Shown here piece after piece: positions 12,301 to 24,839 of a stretch of DNA of 64,000 bases. A program made the position numbers and the translations under genes. Every line of letters starts with the position of its first letter. Position 1 is the stretch's first letter. The notes under the pieces are model-generated. The model was not told where the DNA came from and searched no databases. It saw nothing but the letters and a program-made list of their open reading frames with translations. Source of the DNA: Thinopyrum elongatum (lineage: Eukaryota; Streptophyta; Magnoliopsida; Poales; Poaceae); assembly GCA_011799875.1 (NCBI GenBank), contig CM022303.1, forward strand, positions 191,319,700-191,383,699, given 5' to 3'.

Positions 12301-13847
12301 GCGCGATTGCATAGAAATAGTGCTTTTTTCGAGAAACTTAGTACCTATTCATAATTAATAATTAATCATGACACTACAAAGAACAATAGAGGTAACAAAA
12401 ATTACAAACAGATCCATGAACAATCTAGCGACATTTATAAGCACTGGGGCGAGCCGAAGGCACGCCGCTGTCATCGTCCCTCCCTTACTGAAGCCGAGCA
12501 AACCTTGTTGCAGTAGACAGTCAATAAGCTGTCGTACTAATACCCTAGGGGACCAGGACCCAGAGCAGCAATCGCCGCCAATTAAGAGAGTCGTAAATTG
12601 AAAGGATCAAACATCAACCGCAAAAAAGAAAAAAGAAAAAAAAAGGATCAAACATGTAACACACAAACGAAGAAACAGATCCACCAAAAACCACCACCGA
12701 CTGAATCTCACGAGATCCGATGGAAACACACCTCCACACGCCCTCCAGCGAATCTAGACACAACACCACTGATTGCAACGTAATATTAACCGCGCGTGTG
12801 TAAGGGTCACAGTGAAATAAAGTTGGTACACGCCGATTTTTTCTTCTGTGACAACAAGTTGACACGCCGTTAATATCTATATGAATCTTAAGCTGCACCC
12901 GCATATAATTTTTTTTTCTCTTCAAGCCTTAATCACTCAACAACACAAGCACTCAATATTTTCATGTGAGAGAAGGGATACATTATTTTTACTCGTGGCT
13001 TGGTCCTAGCACCGGTAAGAGCCCTTTGCAATGCTTGGGGTGGGTTTTAGGATTATATCTTTGCTTAAGACCTTTTTTTTTTTTTGCAATAATGGAGATG
13101 CACTAGTCTTACGAGGTCTCTTGCTGACCCAGAACTCCAATCCGTACAGGGTTTTATGGAATTCCTCCACCTTTAGGTTATGTTCTTAGTGGCAGGGAAT
13201 TAGAGTACATCTCCATGTAGATAGGGTCATATAGGCTAAAAGTTCTTGACAAATGACCAAGTACCATTGTGGTGGTAGTAGGAGGGTAAGAGAGGCAAAA
13301 AAGGTCCATGCACTAGCCAGTCGTCGACTAGAGAGGAGGGATTGGTGCATAGTTCATGCTGGACTAGCACAATCATCCCTAGAGTATGGTGGCTTCTTTT
13401 TATGGGCCTTCTATGTTGAATTTTTCTTTTATTCCCCCTCTTCCTTTTGTGTTCGCTTAGACTTATAAAAATCATGTTACATAAATTCCATATATCACTA
13501 GGTGGGATCCTAAGTAAAATTAGGTATTTCCTAAAAAATGTACATATTCTAGTTCCATTTAGCTAGTGGGGTAGCAGCTGAGATCTTCGATCCACATGAG
13601 TGATGAGTGAATCTTATCGATTTTCTAGTTAGTATTTCTACCTAACTGGCGGCTGCCTACATGCATGCTCTGATATCTATCTATGTTTATTTATTTAGTT
13701 TTTGGAAACATGTCTTTATCTTTGTCGTTGATGCTAGATAGTTTACCACTTGCTAGGTAATTAATTTATTAATAGCACAAAGTTGTGCACGCTTTCATGC
13801 ACTTCCAACAAGTAACTGCTACTCTGCTCAAGTGTCCTATTACATCA
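12301..13847. other. Intergenic, no gene recognised
   Basis: AT-rich sequence with scattered short open frames and no coding signature, splice-consistent exon or terminal repeats that could be paired. Confidence 0.5.
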
Positions 13848-14120
13848 GGCTGGTTGTAATGGGAAGTATCATATACTAGTATCATGCATATAATACTAGT
13901 GTACGATACTACATCCGTAATGCATAGTATCATATGTTGGTATCATATAGGACTAGATTTATTGCCATGCATGACACAAAGTAGTACATCATTTAATATG
14001 ATACGGTATCATGATATGATACTCAAGCCTCTCTTTCTTCATTTAATTCTGTGCCACCTCATCAAAGTTGCTTAGTTGGCATGCATGATACTACCTATGA
14101 TACTCCCATTACGACCAGCC
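13848..14120. mobile_element. 273-bp MITE rich in GTATCAT words
   Basis: Terminal inverted repeats are GGCTGGTTGTAATGGGAAGT (left) and GGCTGGTCGTAATGGGAGTA (right, reversed). Both flanks are TCA (13845-13847 and 14121-14123), a 3-bp duplication pointing to PIF/Harbinger, although other superfamilies cannot be excluded. The interior repeats ATGATAC/GTATCAT many times and could fold into a long hairpin. Confidence 0.75.
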
Positions 14121-14350
14121 TCAATGACCCGGAGTAAGTAGCTGCAGACACGAGACAAAACCTGCAGAAAGAGAGGATATGTCGCCACAACACAGATTTC
14201 ACATGTGGATGTTCAAGGACAATCTAAAGTTTCTTAGCACTTTGAGATATGTGTGAACATTTCTCATTTATCTTTTGCATTTAGAACTTTGCACGTACTT
14301 TGCAGAAATCAACCCGGCCGCGATCAACATCCCTCCCTCCCATCCATTAA

Positions 14351-15510
14351 CAGGGCCGGGCCGGCAAAATCCGGGACCCTGTGCGAAACTAAAAAGTGGG
14401 GCCCTATCTCACTAAAATGAACTAATGAGCAATTATAATGTATATGATATAATGTCTTGCATAGCAATTGAATGTGTAAAAAATCATACCTATTCAACTC
14501 CTAGTTGCCTGATATTTATTTGAACAACATCATTCTTTTAGTATTCTTTGAAATGAAATCTTCAATGATATCCTCGTAATTAATCTTCTCCAATACTTCG
14601 CTCTCTCAAGTGCAGAAGCGGAGCCAGGATTTAAACATGAAGGGGGTGAGGGAAGAGAGTGACCACGCAATAGATAAAACTTCACGGAAAATGATCCTTG
14701 TGAATCTTTAGTATTAGATTGACTTTAGACCATTGGGTCTTTTGCAGCAATTTCATTTGGATTAAGTGATCACGTGATTTGCCAAATTAATCAAAGTCAT
14801 CTCCCATGGAAAAGCGACACGTCTAATTTGTGAATTAACCTGTTGTCTTATATGCAAGTAAACAAAATCACTAGACTACTGGATTGAAATCCACCAACAT
14901 AATACAAACTAGTACTTAATACATACCTTTAGATCCAAGTGCTCAAGGAACGGATACGCCGATACAGTACAGCGATCTGCGGACTGTATAATCTATGTGG
15001 CACCGCACTGCTGTCAGTGTAGGATCGACGAACCATGACGGCGGTGTGTAGGTGGCATCCGGCGACTCACAAGGCAACCGGCATAGCAGCGACGGCGGCG
15101 TGGAATAGATCGATCTGAGCGGCTTAGGGATGGACGCTGGGTCTTGCCAAACATGCAAATGAAACTACAACTTACCACGGTGGCCTAAATACAGGATAAT
15201 GCGCGTGGGCTCTTTTGGGCTTCAGTACACAGCATATGAAGGTAATTATGGCTGGGCCTAAACTAATTATATCTCCGGCCATAGTACAGAACATAATTAG
15301 CGCAAAAAAATTAGCGCTACGCTGAATCTTTTGAGGGGGCCGATCGTCGGCTGGCTGGATGCGATCGATCCCGTTCGGGGGGCCATCGAGCAGGCTGCTT
15401 GGACGCGCCAGGAAGAAAATATACGTAGGCCTTATACAAATTTGGGGCCCCAAAAATCTATGGGCCCTGTGCGGGCCGCACAGTCCCGCACAACTATGGG
15501 CCCGGCCCTG
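14351..15510. mobile_element. Non-autonomous hAT element, 1.16 kb
   Basis: The ends are perfect 12-bp inverted repeats, CAGGGCCGGGCC. The flanking 8-bp sequence TCCATTAA occurs at 14343-14350 and 15511-15518, the duplication length typical of hAT. No transposase frame was seen inside; the subterminal regions share GTGCGGGAC/GGGCCC-type words. Confidence 0.85.
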
Positions 15511-15518
15511 TCCATTAA

Positions 15519-18500
15519 CCAATGCATTTAAATTTATGTTCATACTTAGGCAGAGCCATAAATTTTGAGCCGAACGACAAATTTGGGGTCCATTTTCACT
15601 GTGATCTTTATGTCGGCGATATCTTAAAAAAATCAATGTTAAATATGTTTTGAAAATATAGTTTTTCATGTTTCAAAATTGGAATGACACTGATCAAACT
15701 CTGAAACCATTTTTTTATCGATGCAAGTTTCATATGCCATACATCGACTTTCCTTGTAGTTTCATGCTTTCACATAGTTTTGGTACGTATTTCAGTGGTT
15801 TTTCAAAAAAAAAAAACATGTTTTGAAACTTTAATAAAGCGTTGATGTTTTTTTTCTAAAACCAATTTGTTATCGTTGCAAGTTTCATATGGCTTTTAGC
15901 GACTCTAGTTCTGGCTTCTTGCGTCCATATAGTTTTGATACGTATTTCACTGGATTTTCATAGTGGTTTCTGCAGAATAATGTATGTTTCATATGGCTTC
16001 CGGTGATTTCGCCATGTTTTCATTATTTTCATATAGATTATCTCGATGGTTCTACACTTGTTCCGGGTCTACTTGAGTTTATGTCAAACCTCTTTTTAAA
16101 CTTTTTGAAGACTGATCAAAACCTCAATAAAAATCTTAGTGAAACATTAGCAAAATGGAGAACTGTTTATACAAAACAAAAGGAATTTAATAACAATAAA
16201 AATAGACCAAAATGAAGGGAATTCTTGGAAGAAGAAAATACGCACGAAGCTAGGTAAACCGTGGACATCAACATATCGGGGTTGTATTTTCTTATACCGA
16301 CAGCGTGTTGTATATTGTAGTCACCTGTGATTTTCTTTGTTTCGTACCATGTCAGGGTGATCATTAACTAATTGACAGTGACCACAGCAAGGTTCACCTG
16401 CTCTCTGTCTGTATGTACGTAGGCGTGGAGGCAAGCAACTGATGCATGGAAATAAGTGCATTATTAGCGTTAGTTTTTTGTTCGAAAAGGATTATATTAG
16501 CGTTAGTTAGCAGCCGGCATGCATGAATGCCATATGATGTCTAGTAGCTGCCTGTCTGGTCCCCGTAGCTACTTACACGAAAGTTCATCTCTTTAATTGA
16601 AATCGAAAGGGTGCTTATTTTACCTGCGGCGGCTACGGCCAGGGCAGCCGCCTAGTGGAGCAGGAGTATTTAGGTCTTTTTCCCGGTGCTTCACTTTGTG
16701 TTGTCTCATAGTCTTTTACATCAGATTTTTTTGTCCATGTGACACATAACTAATTAATGAAGAGGATATGAAGTTGTCTCTTATCTCGTACTCATGGATA
16801 TTAAACCTCGTACTCATCATCCAATTAGACTCAAATAATCTTAATAGACATACTATTATAAATACTTACTTAACCTACAAATGAAAGATACAATGCATCG
16901 AGTTAGTTGTATATAAGCATCTAACATACTAGTCCAAACTTTCTCGCAAAGAAAACATACTAGTACAAACTACCCGCAAAAAAACATACTAGTACACACT
17001 AAGAGATGCTAGTACATCAGATTTTTTGTCCATGTGACGCATAACTAATGAAGAGGATACCCCCTAAAACAAAGTAATGAATAGGATAAGATGAAGTTTT
17101 CTCTTATCTCGTACTCATGGATACCGTCCCTACGCACATCAATACATAGATCATCAAACCTTGTGCTCATCATCCAATTAGACTAAGATAATCTTAATAG
17201 GCATGGAGTCTAGTATATGATAAATAGTACTTGACCTACGAGTGAAAAATACAATGCATTGAGTTAGTTGTATACAAACATCTAACATACGAGTACACAC
17301 TAAGAGATAACGTTAAGAGACGGCGCATTGAAAGTGGTCTTAGCTAGAGTGTTAATTAGCTAGCTAGGTAAGATGTTGATTAGTCCAACAAATTGATCTG
17401 GGTTTCAGACTAGTAAACACTCGATTGATTGATGAGTGAGATTATACCACCGTTTGTCCACCATATAAACTAAATAAATGAAGAAACAAATTAATCAATT
17501 TTTTTTGTTATGTGCTACTAACTAGCAAGTTAAGGTCGTGTGATATTAAGGTGGATCGATTTATGGGTGTGAAGTTTTACCACCGAAATTGCCGGACGTC
17601 ACTTGCACAATTCGGTTCTCATTATTAACATCTCATATCAAAACACAAGTTTAAACGTTTTCAAAACTGTAAACAAATGAGTTCAGGATATATATTGAGC
17701 AATTAGGAACTTGGACAAAGGTATAAATGCGACTCTCCATCCATTTCAAATTATACAATGTTTCTTGATTGGTTAAGACAAAGTTTTGGCCAATAATTAG
17801 TTGTTAATGTGCCAGGCTGGCATATCTTTAACTTGTTGTTGGCCGCTCTGGCATTCCGGAGAAGAAGAAGCAGAAAGCCAGTAGGCAAAACCGAACAATG
17901 GACTTGCGGAAGAAGATGGGAGACAAGCATGAGGAGAAAGGGGGCAAGTGGAACAGAAGGGGATGCACATATATCATGGACAAGATGTGGGTGAATGCGA
18001 GGACCAATATTTTGGAGAGAACCACTGGTTAGCCGGGAGAGTTCAGTTTGGGCTCTGCCTTTTGGTTCATCTTTTGGAATGGGAAGTTTGTGTGCATGTA
18101 GCTGAGTGAATGCTTTCATCTGAAGAATACAAAAGTATCCCAACACCCAAGCCAGTGGCTAAATCCAAAGACAAACATGGATGCCATATATGTTGATTGA
18201 AAAATTCACATCCACTTAGAACCAGGATGATGTGCCCTTAATGCGAGGTGGCTTGGTATTTAATTATTTAAACAAGGGTAGATTTTTTTGGTTATTTTTG
18301 CAATGTAATTAGCATTTATATGCTGTTCCATGCATTAAGCTTAATGTTCACTTGATGACTAGTGAAGATTTTGTAAGCTACTAAATAGTGGCTTAAAGAG
18401 ACAACAAAAGAAGAAGACACCTATTTAGTTTACTTGTCTCCCTCCCTAACCCTAGGCGGATAGGGCAAACTTTCCCCTCTAGACTTCACCGCGAGCCTGT

Positions 18501-18886
18501 GGATTGGCCTTCCATCTGCCTGTCGCTCCGGCAGCCGGTGGCGGGGAGGGGAATCCCGGTTCCCCCGCTCCAGTTAGTAGTTTAGGTTAGTTTTTTTAGT
18601 CCTCGCAGGTGCGGCGCTCGGGCGGATGGCAGCGTTTCTTCTTCGAGTTTGTCTTCCGGGCTTTGACTCCCCCCTCGAGTTTGTTCATTTGGACGTAGTC
18701 AATGGAGGTCTAGTGTAGATTTGTACCATCTCATTGGGGTGGTGAGGTTTGGATTTCTCGTTATGTGGTGAGATTTGATGTCAAGTGCTTCAGATCTATG
18801 CAAGATTTCAACGGCGACGACTACTGCTCTAGGACGCTGGTTCTTCGGGGCACCTGCATGAAGACTTCCCGACTGTCATCGACAAG
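15519..18886. other. Intergenic spacer with diverged repeats
   Basis: Bases 15700-16000 contain a diverged repeat (GCAAGTTTCATATG followed by ACGTATTTCA, about 150-bp period). 16716-17310 is a tandem duplication (own entry). 18440-18886 is GC-richer and resembles a degraded retroelement leader cut by the CACTA-1 insertion, but no family could be assigned. No gene model is supported, including around 17800-18150. Confidence 0.45.
16716..17310. repeat. Imperfect tandem duplication, about 295-bp period
   Basis: Both units start with ACATCAGATTTTTT and TGTCCATGTGAC, continue with CTCTTATCTCGTACTCATGG and CATCCAATTAGACT, and end with ACTAGTACACACTAAGAGAT-like sequence. The copies have small indels relative to each other. 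Confidence 0.7.
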
Positions 18887-19080
18887 CACTAGTAGAAAAC
18901 AGGGCACTTGTCCCGGTTCCAGAGGTCCTTTAGTCCCGGTTCTGCAACCGGGACAAAACGATCGGGACTAAAGCCCCTCACTTTTAGTTCCGGTTGGCTT
19001 ACGAACCGGGACTAAAGGAGCTCCACGTGGCCGATGTGGGGCGCCCAGGCAGGAGGACCTTTAGTCCCAGTTGGTGTTAG
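18887..19080. repeat. CACTA-1 left terminus and subterminal repeats
   Basis: After the CACTAG end, TTTAGTCCCGGTT and its complement AACCGGGACTAAA alternate at least five times, forming small hairpins such as GTCCCGGTT-CTGC-AACCGGGAC. In CACTA elements such arrays bind the element-encoded transposition proteins. Confidence 0.8.
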
Positions 19081-22000
19081 GCAGCCACGCGTCAACAGCT
19101 CCCAGGCGCTGGGGTTTTGTTTTTTGAAAGAGGGGGGGGGGGGGTTAGGGGTTTCATATTGTGTTCGCTAGCTAATAGAGAGAAGTGACCTCCCTTTCTC
19201 CGTGCTTGGTCGACGCTAGCTACTACATATAGAGAGAACTCGACGCTAGCTAGTAAGCAAATGAAGAAAACCATTAATTACACAAGATCGTCATGAACAT
19301 ATATAGAGAGAAGTGACCTCTCTTTCTCCATGCTTGGTCGAACAACAAGTTTTCATATATCTATCCGACGCTACTACATATATACAATATAACATCCCTG
19401 ACATCATTAAGCACCAAACTCCCATTGAATTTCCGTATAGTATTCTCCCTTTTCATGTATGACGTGGTCAAGAAAGAATGCCGCCAATTCCTCTTGAATT
19501 ACTCGTATGCGATCATGTGGTAGGAGTTCTTCCCGCTTCTCCCACATCTAATTTAAAGAAGGGGGTCAATACATATATATGAACGAAACTCAACACAATT
19601 GATGGTAATAAAATAAAATTGTGAATATTGTTTACGTACTTCAAATTGTTTGTCAGAAAAGAAGCCCCGCTCAGTGGTCCAGTGGCGAATGAACTCGCAA
19701 ACATAGTATCCATATAAATTATTCCCGCCTGCCTGCCACAAGCACTTTACGAGAATAGAGTTTAATCAAACTGATAATCAAGCATGATAATGGTATTGAT
19801 GAAACTAGAATCAATGAGAGATGCACGGAACTAGCTAGTACTACTTACTTTGGGGTGTGTAAATCGCAGCTCGTTCTTCAGACCCGGAACCATTCCGGTG
19901 AACTTTTTCCAAACCCTGCCAGGCAAAGAAAATGATTACTTGATATCAGGAAATGAACGAAAGTTGCCGATATGGTGCAATAATGATTGAACTTACTTCT
20001 GGAGCATTGCAGTCATGTCCGCATAATCCTTGGGATCTTTACGTCTCGAGTCTAAGACAGTTAGTACTCCCCCGTCAATCTTAATGGATAGCAGAATAAA
20101 GTGGAACCTGCGCACGCATAACTCATCAATTACATTACTTAACCTCGAGTAAGCGAAACCGAATATGCACAAGACAGTAACACTCACTTGAAGTTGTAAG
20201 GAAAGAGTATTTCCCTTTTGTTTTGATGTCGAAGGAACGCTTGTAGCAAGTTTTGCTCAGTATCTTCAACTCTATTTTCTACTGACCATTCATTTACGGT
20301 ATTTGGGCTAATGAACCCAATGTCATAGATTTGTCCTCTTTTTCATTCGACGATCTTCAATCTGCATAATATAGTGAGGATAATTATATATACATGCAAT
20401 GAACGAGCTGAGCTAGAGACTTAATTACAGAAGTAATACTTACAGACAATAGCAACTCATGAGTTGTTTGTCGAGGGACTCTTGATTGAATAACTGAAAT
20501 AATTCCACAAATTCAACAGGCATCAGGTCGAATCCAATGAGGTCGTGCTCATCTTTAATTCTCACCATCAAACTATCGGTCCCATTCTTCCTGCAACTTT
20601 CCAAGTACCAGTCATGCAATCTTCGCATCATCATTGTTAGATGAGGGAGCTGATCAGGTTTGACGAGAGGCTTCCCGTGCTCGTATCTAAAGATCTCTAC
20701 TACCTCAGTCGTTTCAAACTGTACATCATCGCCCACGTAATCACCAAGATTGGTACCGAGCAGTAGCCTCGGATGATTAGCGACGATATCGCTAGACACC
20801 TTGAGCGGGGGGCACGATTGCTTCTCCTGTTCGCCGAGCTGGGGATTTTTTTCCCACTTCTTCATCTTGCAGCACTGGTAGTACTTCCTGACCGCCGTGC
20901 TTCATCATATGTCTTTTTAATACAGAGGTCATAGTTGGTTTGCGGCGGAGGCGGTGGTGGTCGCTTAAGGGCATCCAGAGTGCGCTTCGCTTTCACCGGA
21001 TCTATTGTTTCCTTTGGAGGTGGACGTTTCCGTTCAAAATGGGCCTGCACGATGTCATTGGTTTTCTCCTCAGTCCTCTCATATGGTAACTTTGGAAGAG
21101 GCTTGAGGCTTGGACCAGCTCTGAATTTCTTGCCTTTTGTGCTGCTAGCCGCCGGAGCGACGGCGCCTCTCTTCCGCTGTTGCTATGGCAGCGGAGTCCA
21201 CTGACGCGCTAGAGCTAGCTGAGGCGGCGGAGCCCGCTGACGCACTGAAGACGGCTGCGGCGGCAGAGACAGCTGAGGCGGAGGAGGATTCTGCTGAGGG
21301 GCCTCCTTCGTTAGAGTCCGCTGAGGCGGCGGAGACGGCTGACGCGCCGGAGACGACTCAGGCAGCGGAGATAGTAGAGCTGGACTGTGAGGAGGAGTCC
21401 GCTGAGGATCAGGCTGAGTCTGCTGAGGCGGCGTCCAGTTTGGAAGCTTGATGTGCTCCTTTCTCCATAGACATGTACTCCTTAAGGCATTTTCCAGAAA
21501 AATCTCCCCTTCACCTGTAGGGTACTCAAGCTCCAGCCCCTCAAACCCCTCCATTATTCCATCCACCCCGACAATAGCAAAGCCATGTGGAATCGGACGG
21601 CAATGGAAAGTTCCCTCAGCTCGAGGAGGTAAGACAGAGCCGACTGCCACCTTCACTATTAGGTTAATGCATTTCGCCATTAGCACACAATGTTCATTCT
21701 CCGTGATACTATCCATGGGGTAGCGAGGAGCCATCATATCATGCTGAACGAGCTCCATGGAAGCCACGCTGCTTCTCCGCTGAGATGGTGGGGTAGCTTC
21801 GGGGGCAGCGTCGAAGGAAGGATCTTCGTGCCGCTGAGATGGTTGGCCGGTAGCTCGCTGGCTCTCAAGTTCCTCTAGTTTCGCTAATCTTGCACTGATC
21901 TTCTGCATTTCGCTTGCTTCCTCTTTCTTCTTTCTCTCTTGGCTTCTATAACCACCGTTGTCGGGAAACCCATGCACCCACGGAACGGAGCCTGATGTGC

Positions 22001-24839
22001 CTCGTGTTCGTCCAGGGTGTTCAGGATTACCGAGGGCCTCTATCAGCTCGTCCTTCTCTCTATCGGGAATGAACGTCCCTTCCTGCGCTGCCTTGATTGC
22101 TTCCTCAAGCTTCGTGACGGGTATTGCAAGTTGATCGTTCGTCCAAACACACTTCCCTAATTCTGGGTCCAAAGTTCCCCCAACCCCAAAGAACCAAGTC
22201 CTTGCCCGATCTGGCCAGTGCAATGTCGCTGGTTGGACCCCTTTAGCAAGTAGGTCTTGCTCAGCTTTGTTCCACGTAGGCCGGGCTTTGCTGTAGCCAC
22301 CTAACCCCGTAGTATGGTGATACTTCTTCATTGCAGCATTTTGCTTGTTTATCAGTGACCTTTGCCTACCCTTGTTCGATTTCTTGTAGGCCACAAATGC
22401 GGGCCAATGATCTCTTATCTTCTTATATTGACTGATGAATTCTGGAGTCTCGTCTTTGTCGACAAACTTTTTCTTTAAATCTTTCTTCCAGTTCTTGAAT
22501 AGTTCTGCCATCTTCTTAAGAGAAAATGCCTTGACCTTTCGCTGTATAACTGGGTTATTCGGATCCTCCTCTGGCGGTAGGCTGAAATTTGTCATCAGCG
22601 AGGTCCAAAGATCATCTTTCAGTCTATCTTGGACATAAGAAACTTCAGGGTCCTTCTTCTTATTCCATTCTTGGATGCTGATCGGGACGCTGTCCCTAAC
22701 AACAACTCCGCACTGATGTACAAATGTGTCCTTGGTCCGCTTGGGAGCAGTCGGTTGGCCATCTTGAGCGACTTCTTTGATCGTGAACCTTTCATCCTGG
22801 CGCAACCTTTTCTTCGGGCCTCGTCTCCTTACGGAAGTTTGGCTCGATCCAGAGGGCTAAAAGAAGAAAGAAGCGTTAATGTATGTACATACAAAACTAT
22901 TAATTCATCAAGTCAACAGAGGCTTAATATATATATATATATATAGTAGGACTATTCTGATCCCAGGATCAGAATACTTATTTGGATCACAGCGCGCCCT
23001 TATATAGACGGATTAGATGTTCCCGAACTCGAATAACACAGGGTCAAAAAACTAAAAAAGGAAAAAACACCCCCTGGCGTCCCCCACCTCCCGACCTCCA
23101 CCAAACCCCGCGGCCGCCCCAATCCCCGGCGTCCACCATCCCTGCGCGCTGCGCCGCCACCCCTGCCTCTTCCGGGCGCCGCCGCCCCCGCTTCCTTCCG
23201 GCGCCCCGTCGGCCCACCTCCTCCGCCATGCCGCGGACCCGCCTCCTCCTGGCGGATCCCTCCCGCACGGCGAGCTGGAAGTTCGGAGCGCCACCACCGC
23301 TCCCTTCTCCGGTGACCCCTCCCGCACGGCGAGCTGGATGCAGTTGATCCCCGGGGCTTGGGCAGTTCACCCCATCCGGCGAGCACGGCCGTCTCCTGCC
23401 ACCCCCAACAGATGCGACCCCGCGGGTTCGATGGATGCTCACGCCGGGGAGGCGGTGCTGCTCCAGCAAGCTCCTTCTTCCTCGAGCACGGCCGTCTCCA
23501 GCCGCCTTCAAACAGCCGTGACCCGCCAGATCCGACGAATGCTCACGCGTGGGAGCGGTGCTGCTCCGGCGGGCTCCTTCATCCTCGAGTGCAGCACGTC
23601 GACAACAGCCTCCTTGCTCTCGTTCCCTCCTCCATCCCCGAGCACAACTCCGACGAGCCTATCGACAGGTGAGTCCTACTGACTGTTGTTCACCATGAAG
23701 TGGCTATAGAGCATCCGTGGCAGGTCGAGTAAAATTCTCATGGCCGTTCAAGTAAAACTGGCAGCGAGAGAATTGAAAATCTGAGAGTAAGAGAGTTTTC
23801 AGAGCACCTTTTTATGTTTGGTGGAATCCCTAGGTGAACTGACATTGTTTACTTTGTGAAAAGTCTGAACGTGGTGTTTGGATGAGAACTGGAGTTCAGG
23901 TTGTTGGCTAGCTGAAGATCCAAGAGTCATCTTTCTTATTGGCAGTGGCCGCGATAGTGGGCACGGTGGTGGCCTTCGTGCAGCCGCCGATGCGGTCAGA
24001 ACATCAAGAGTTGGTTGAACACAATGTTACCGTCGTAGAGGCCCTGTAGGTCTCTCCATTCAGTGCCTCTTGTGAAGTGACTTCACAAATTTTATCTTGT
24101 ATAAAGTGTTTCTGAACCTGTGAAACTGGTGATCACATATCTATATCCCCCAAGCAGCTGTGCGGTGCGGGTGCTCAATTTGGCTACAAATTTTGCTATA
24201 ATTTCTGAAGTGTTTCTGTGTTGTTGCTATGAGGTGAATTGTGGCAGTTTCGACATTGACTACAGTTAACTGATAGTGGAAAACACTTTGTTTGTAGCGT
24301 ATGCGTTCCATTGAGAAAGCAAAAGCGTTGGGTTCATTCTGAAAAAGTATGGCAATTCATTCACCATATTGTGTTACCTCTGAACCAGAGAGTAAATCAC
24401 ACAAATGTAGCTCCTTTACTCTGCAGGTACGAACTTGATCGGCTTACCTTGCTCTATTATTGTTTGTTTCTGGACAAGTAACTCACCCAGTCTGCTTACT
24501 TTTGAGACTAATCAACTTCTTTTGATAATTCTGGGACAGGTTTGTCATACATTCAACATTGGTGGCTTTTGTGCTATTCTGCTTGAGAAAAATGATCTTT
24601 GGGGAACTTTTCTAGTAGTAGAAACAGAGTGTGCTTTTAAATACCTACAGAGCATCATATCATTTATATTTGTTTGAAATGCTATGCATATCCGTTATGG
24701 CCGCAAAAATACGCATGGATGACTGGCAGAAGATCATAAAGAGTTGTCATATTATTCTTCAGAGTTCAGATAATTGTATTTTGGGCCGCTGGAACCTGAT
24801 GGCTCAAGCTTGTAAAAGGATATTCGGAAGTTCAAAGTA

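Noticed and set aside
15172..15669. 165-codon minus-strand frame
   Set aside because: Crosses the right end of the hAT element into flanking DNA, so it cannot be an old gene.
17751..18146. 131-codon minus-strand frame in the spacer
   Set aside because: No motif, no splice or promoter context, overlapping frames on the other strand.
22982..23682. Several overlapping frames of 90-155 codons on both strands
   Set aside because: GC-rich low-complexity DNA (Pro/Arg/Gly/Ser) inside a TIR element; open in many frames, no domain, no splice context.
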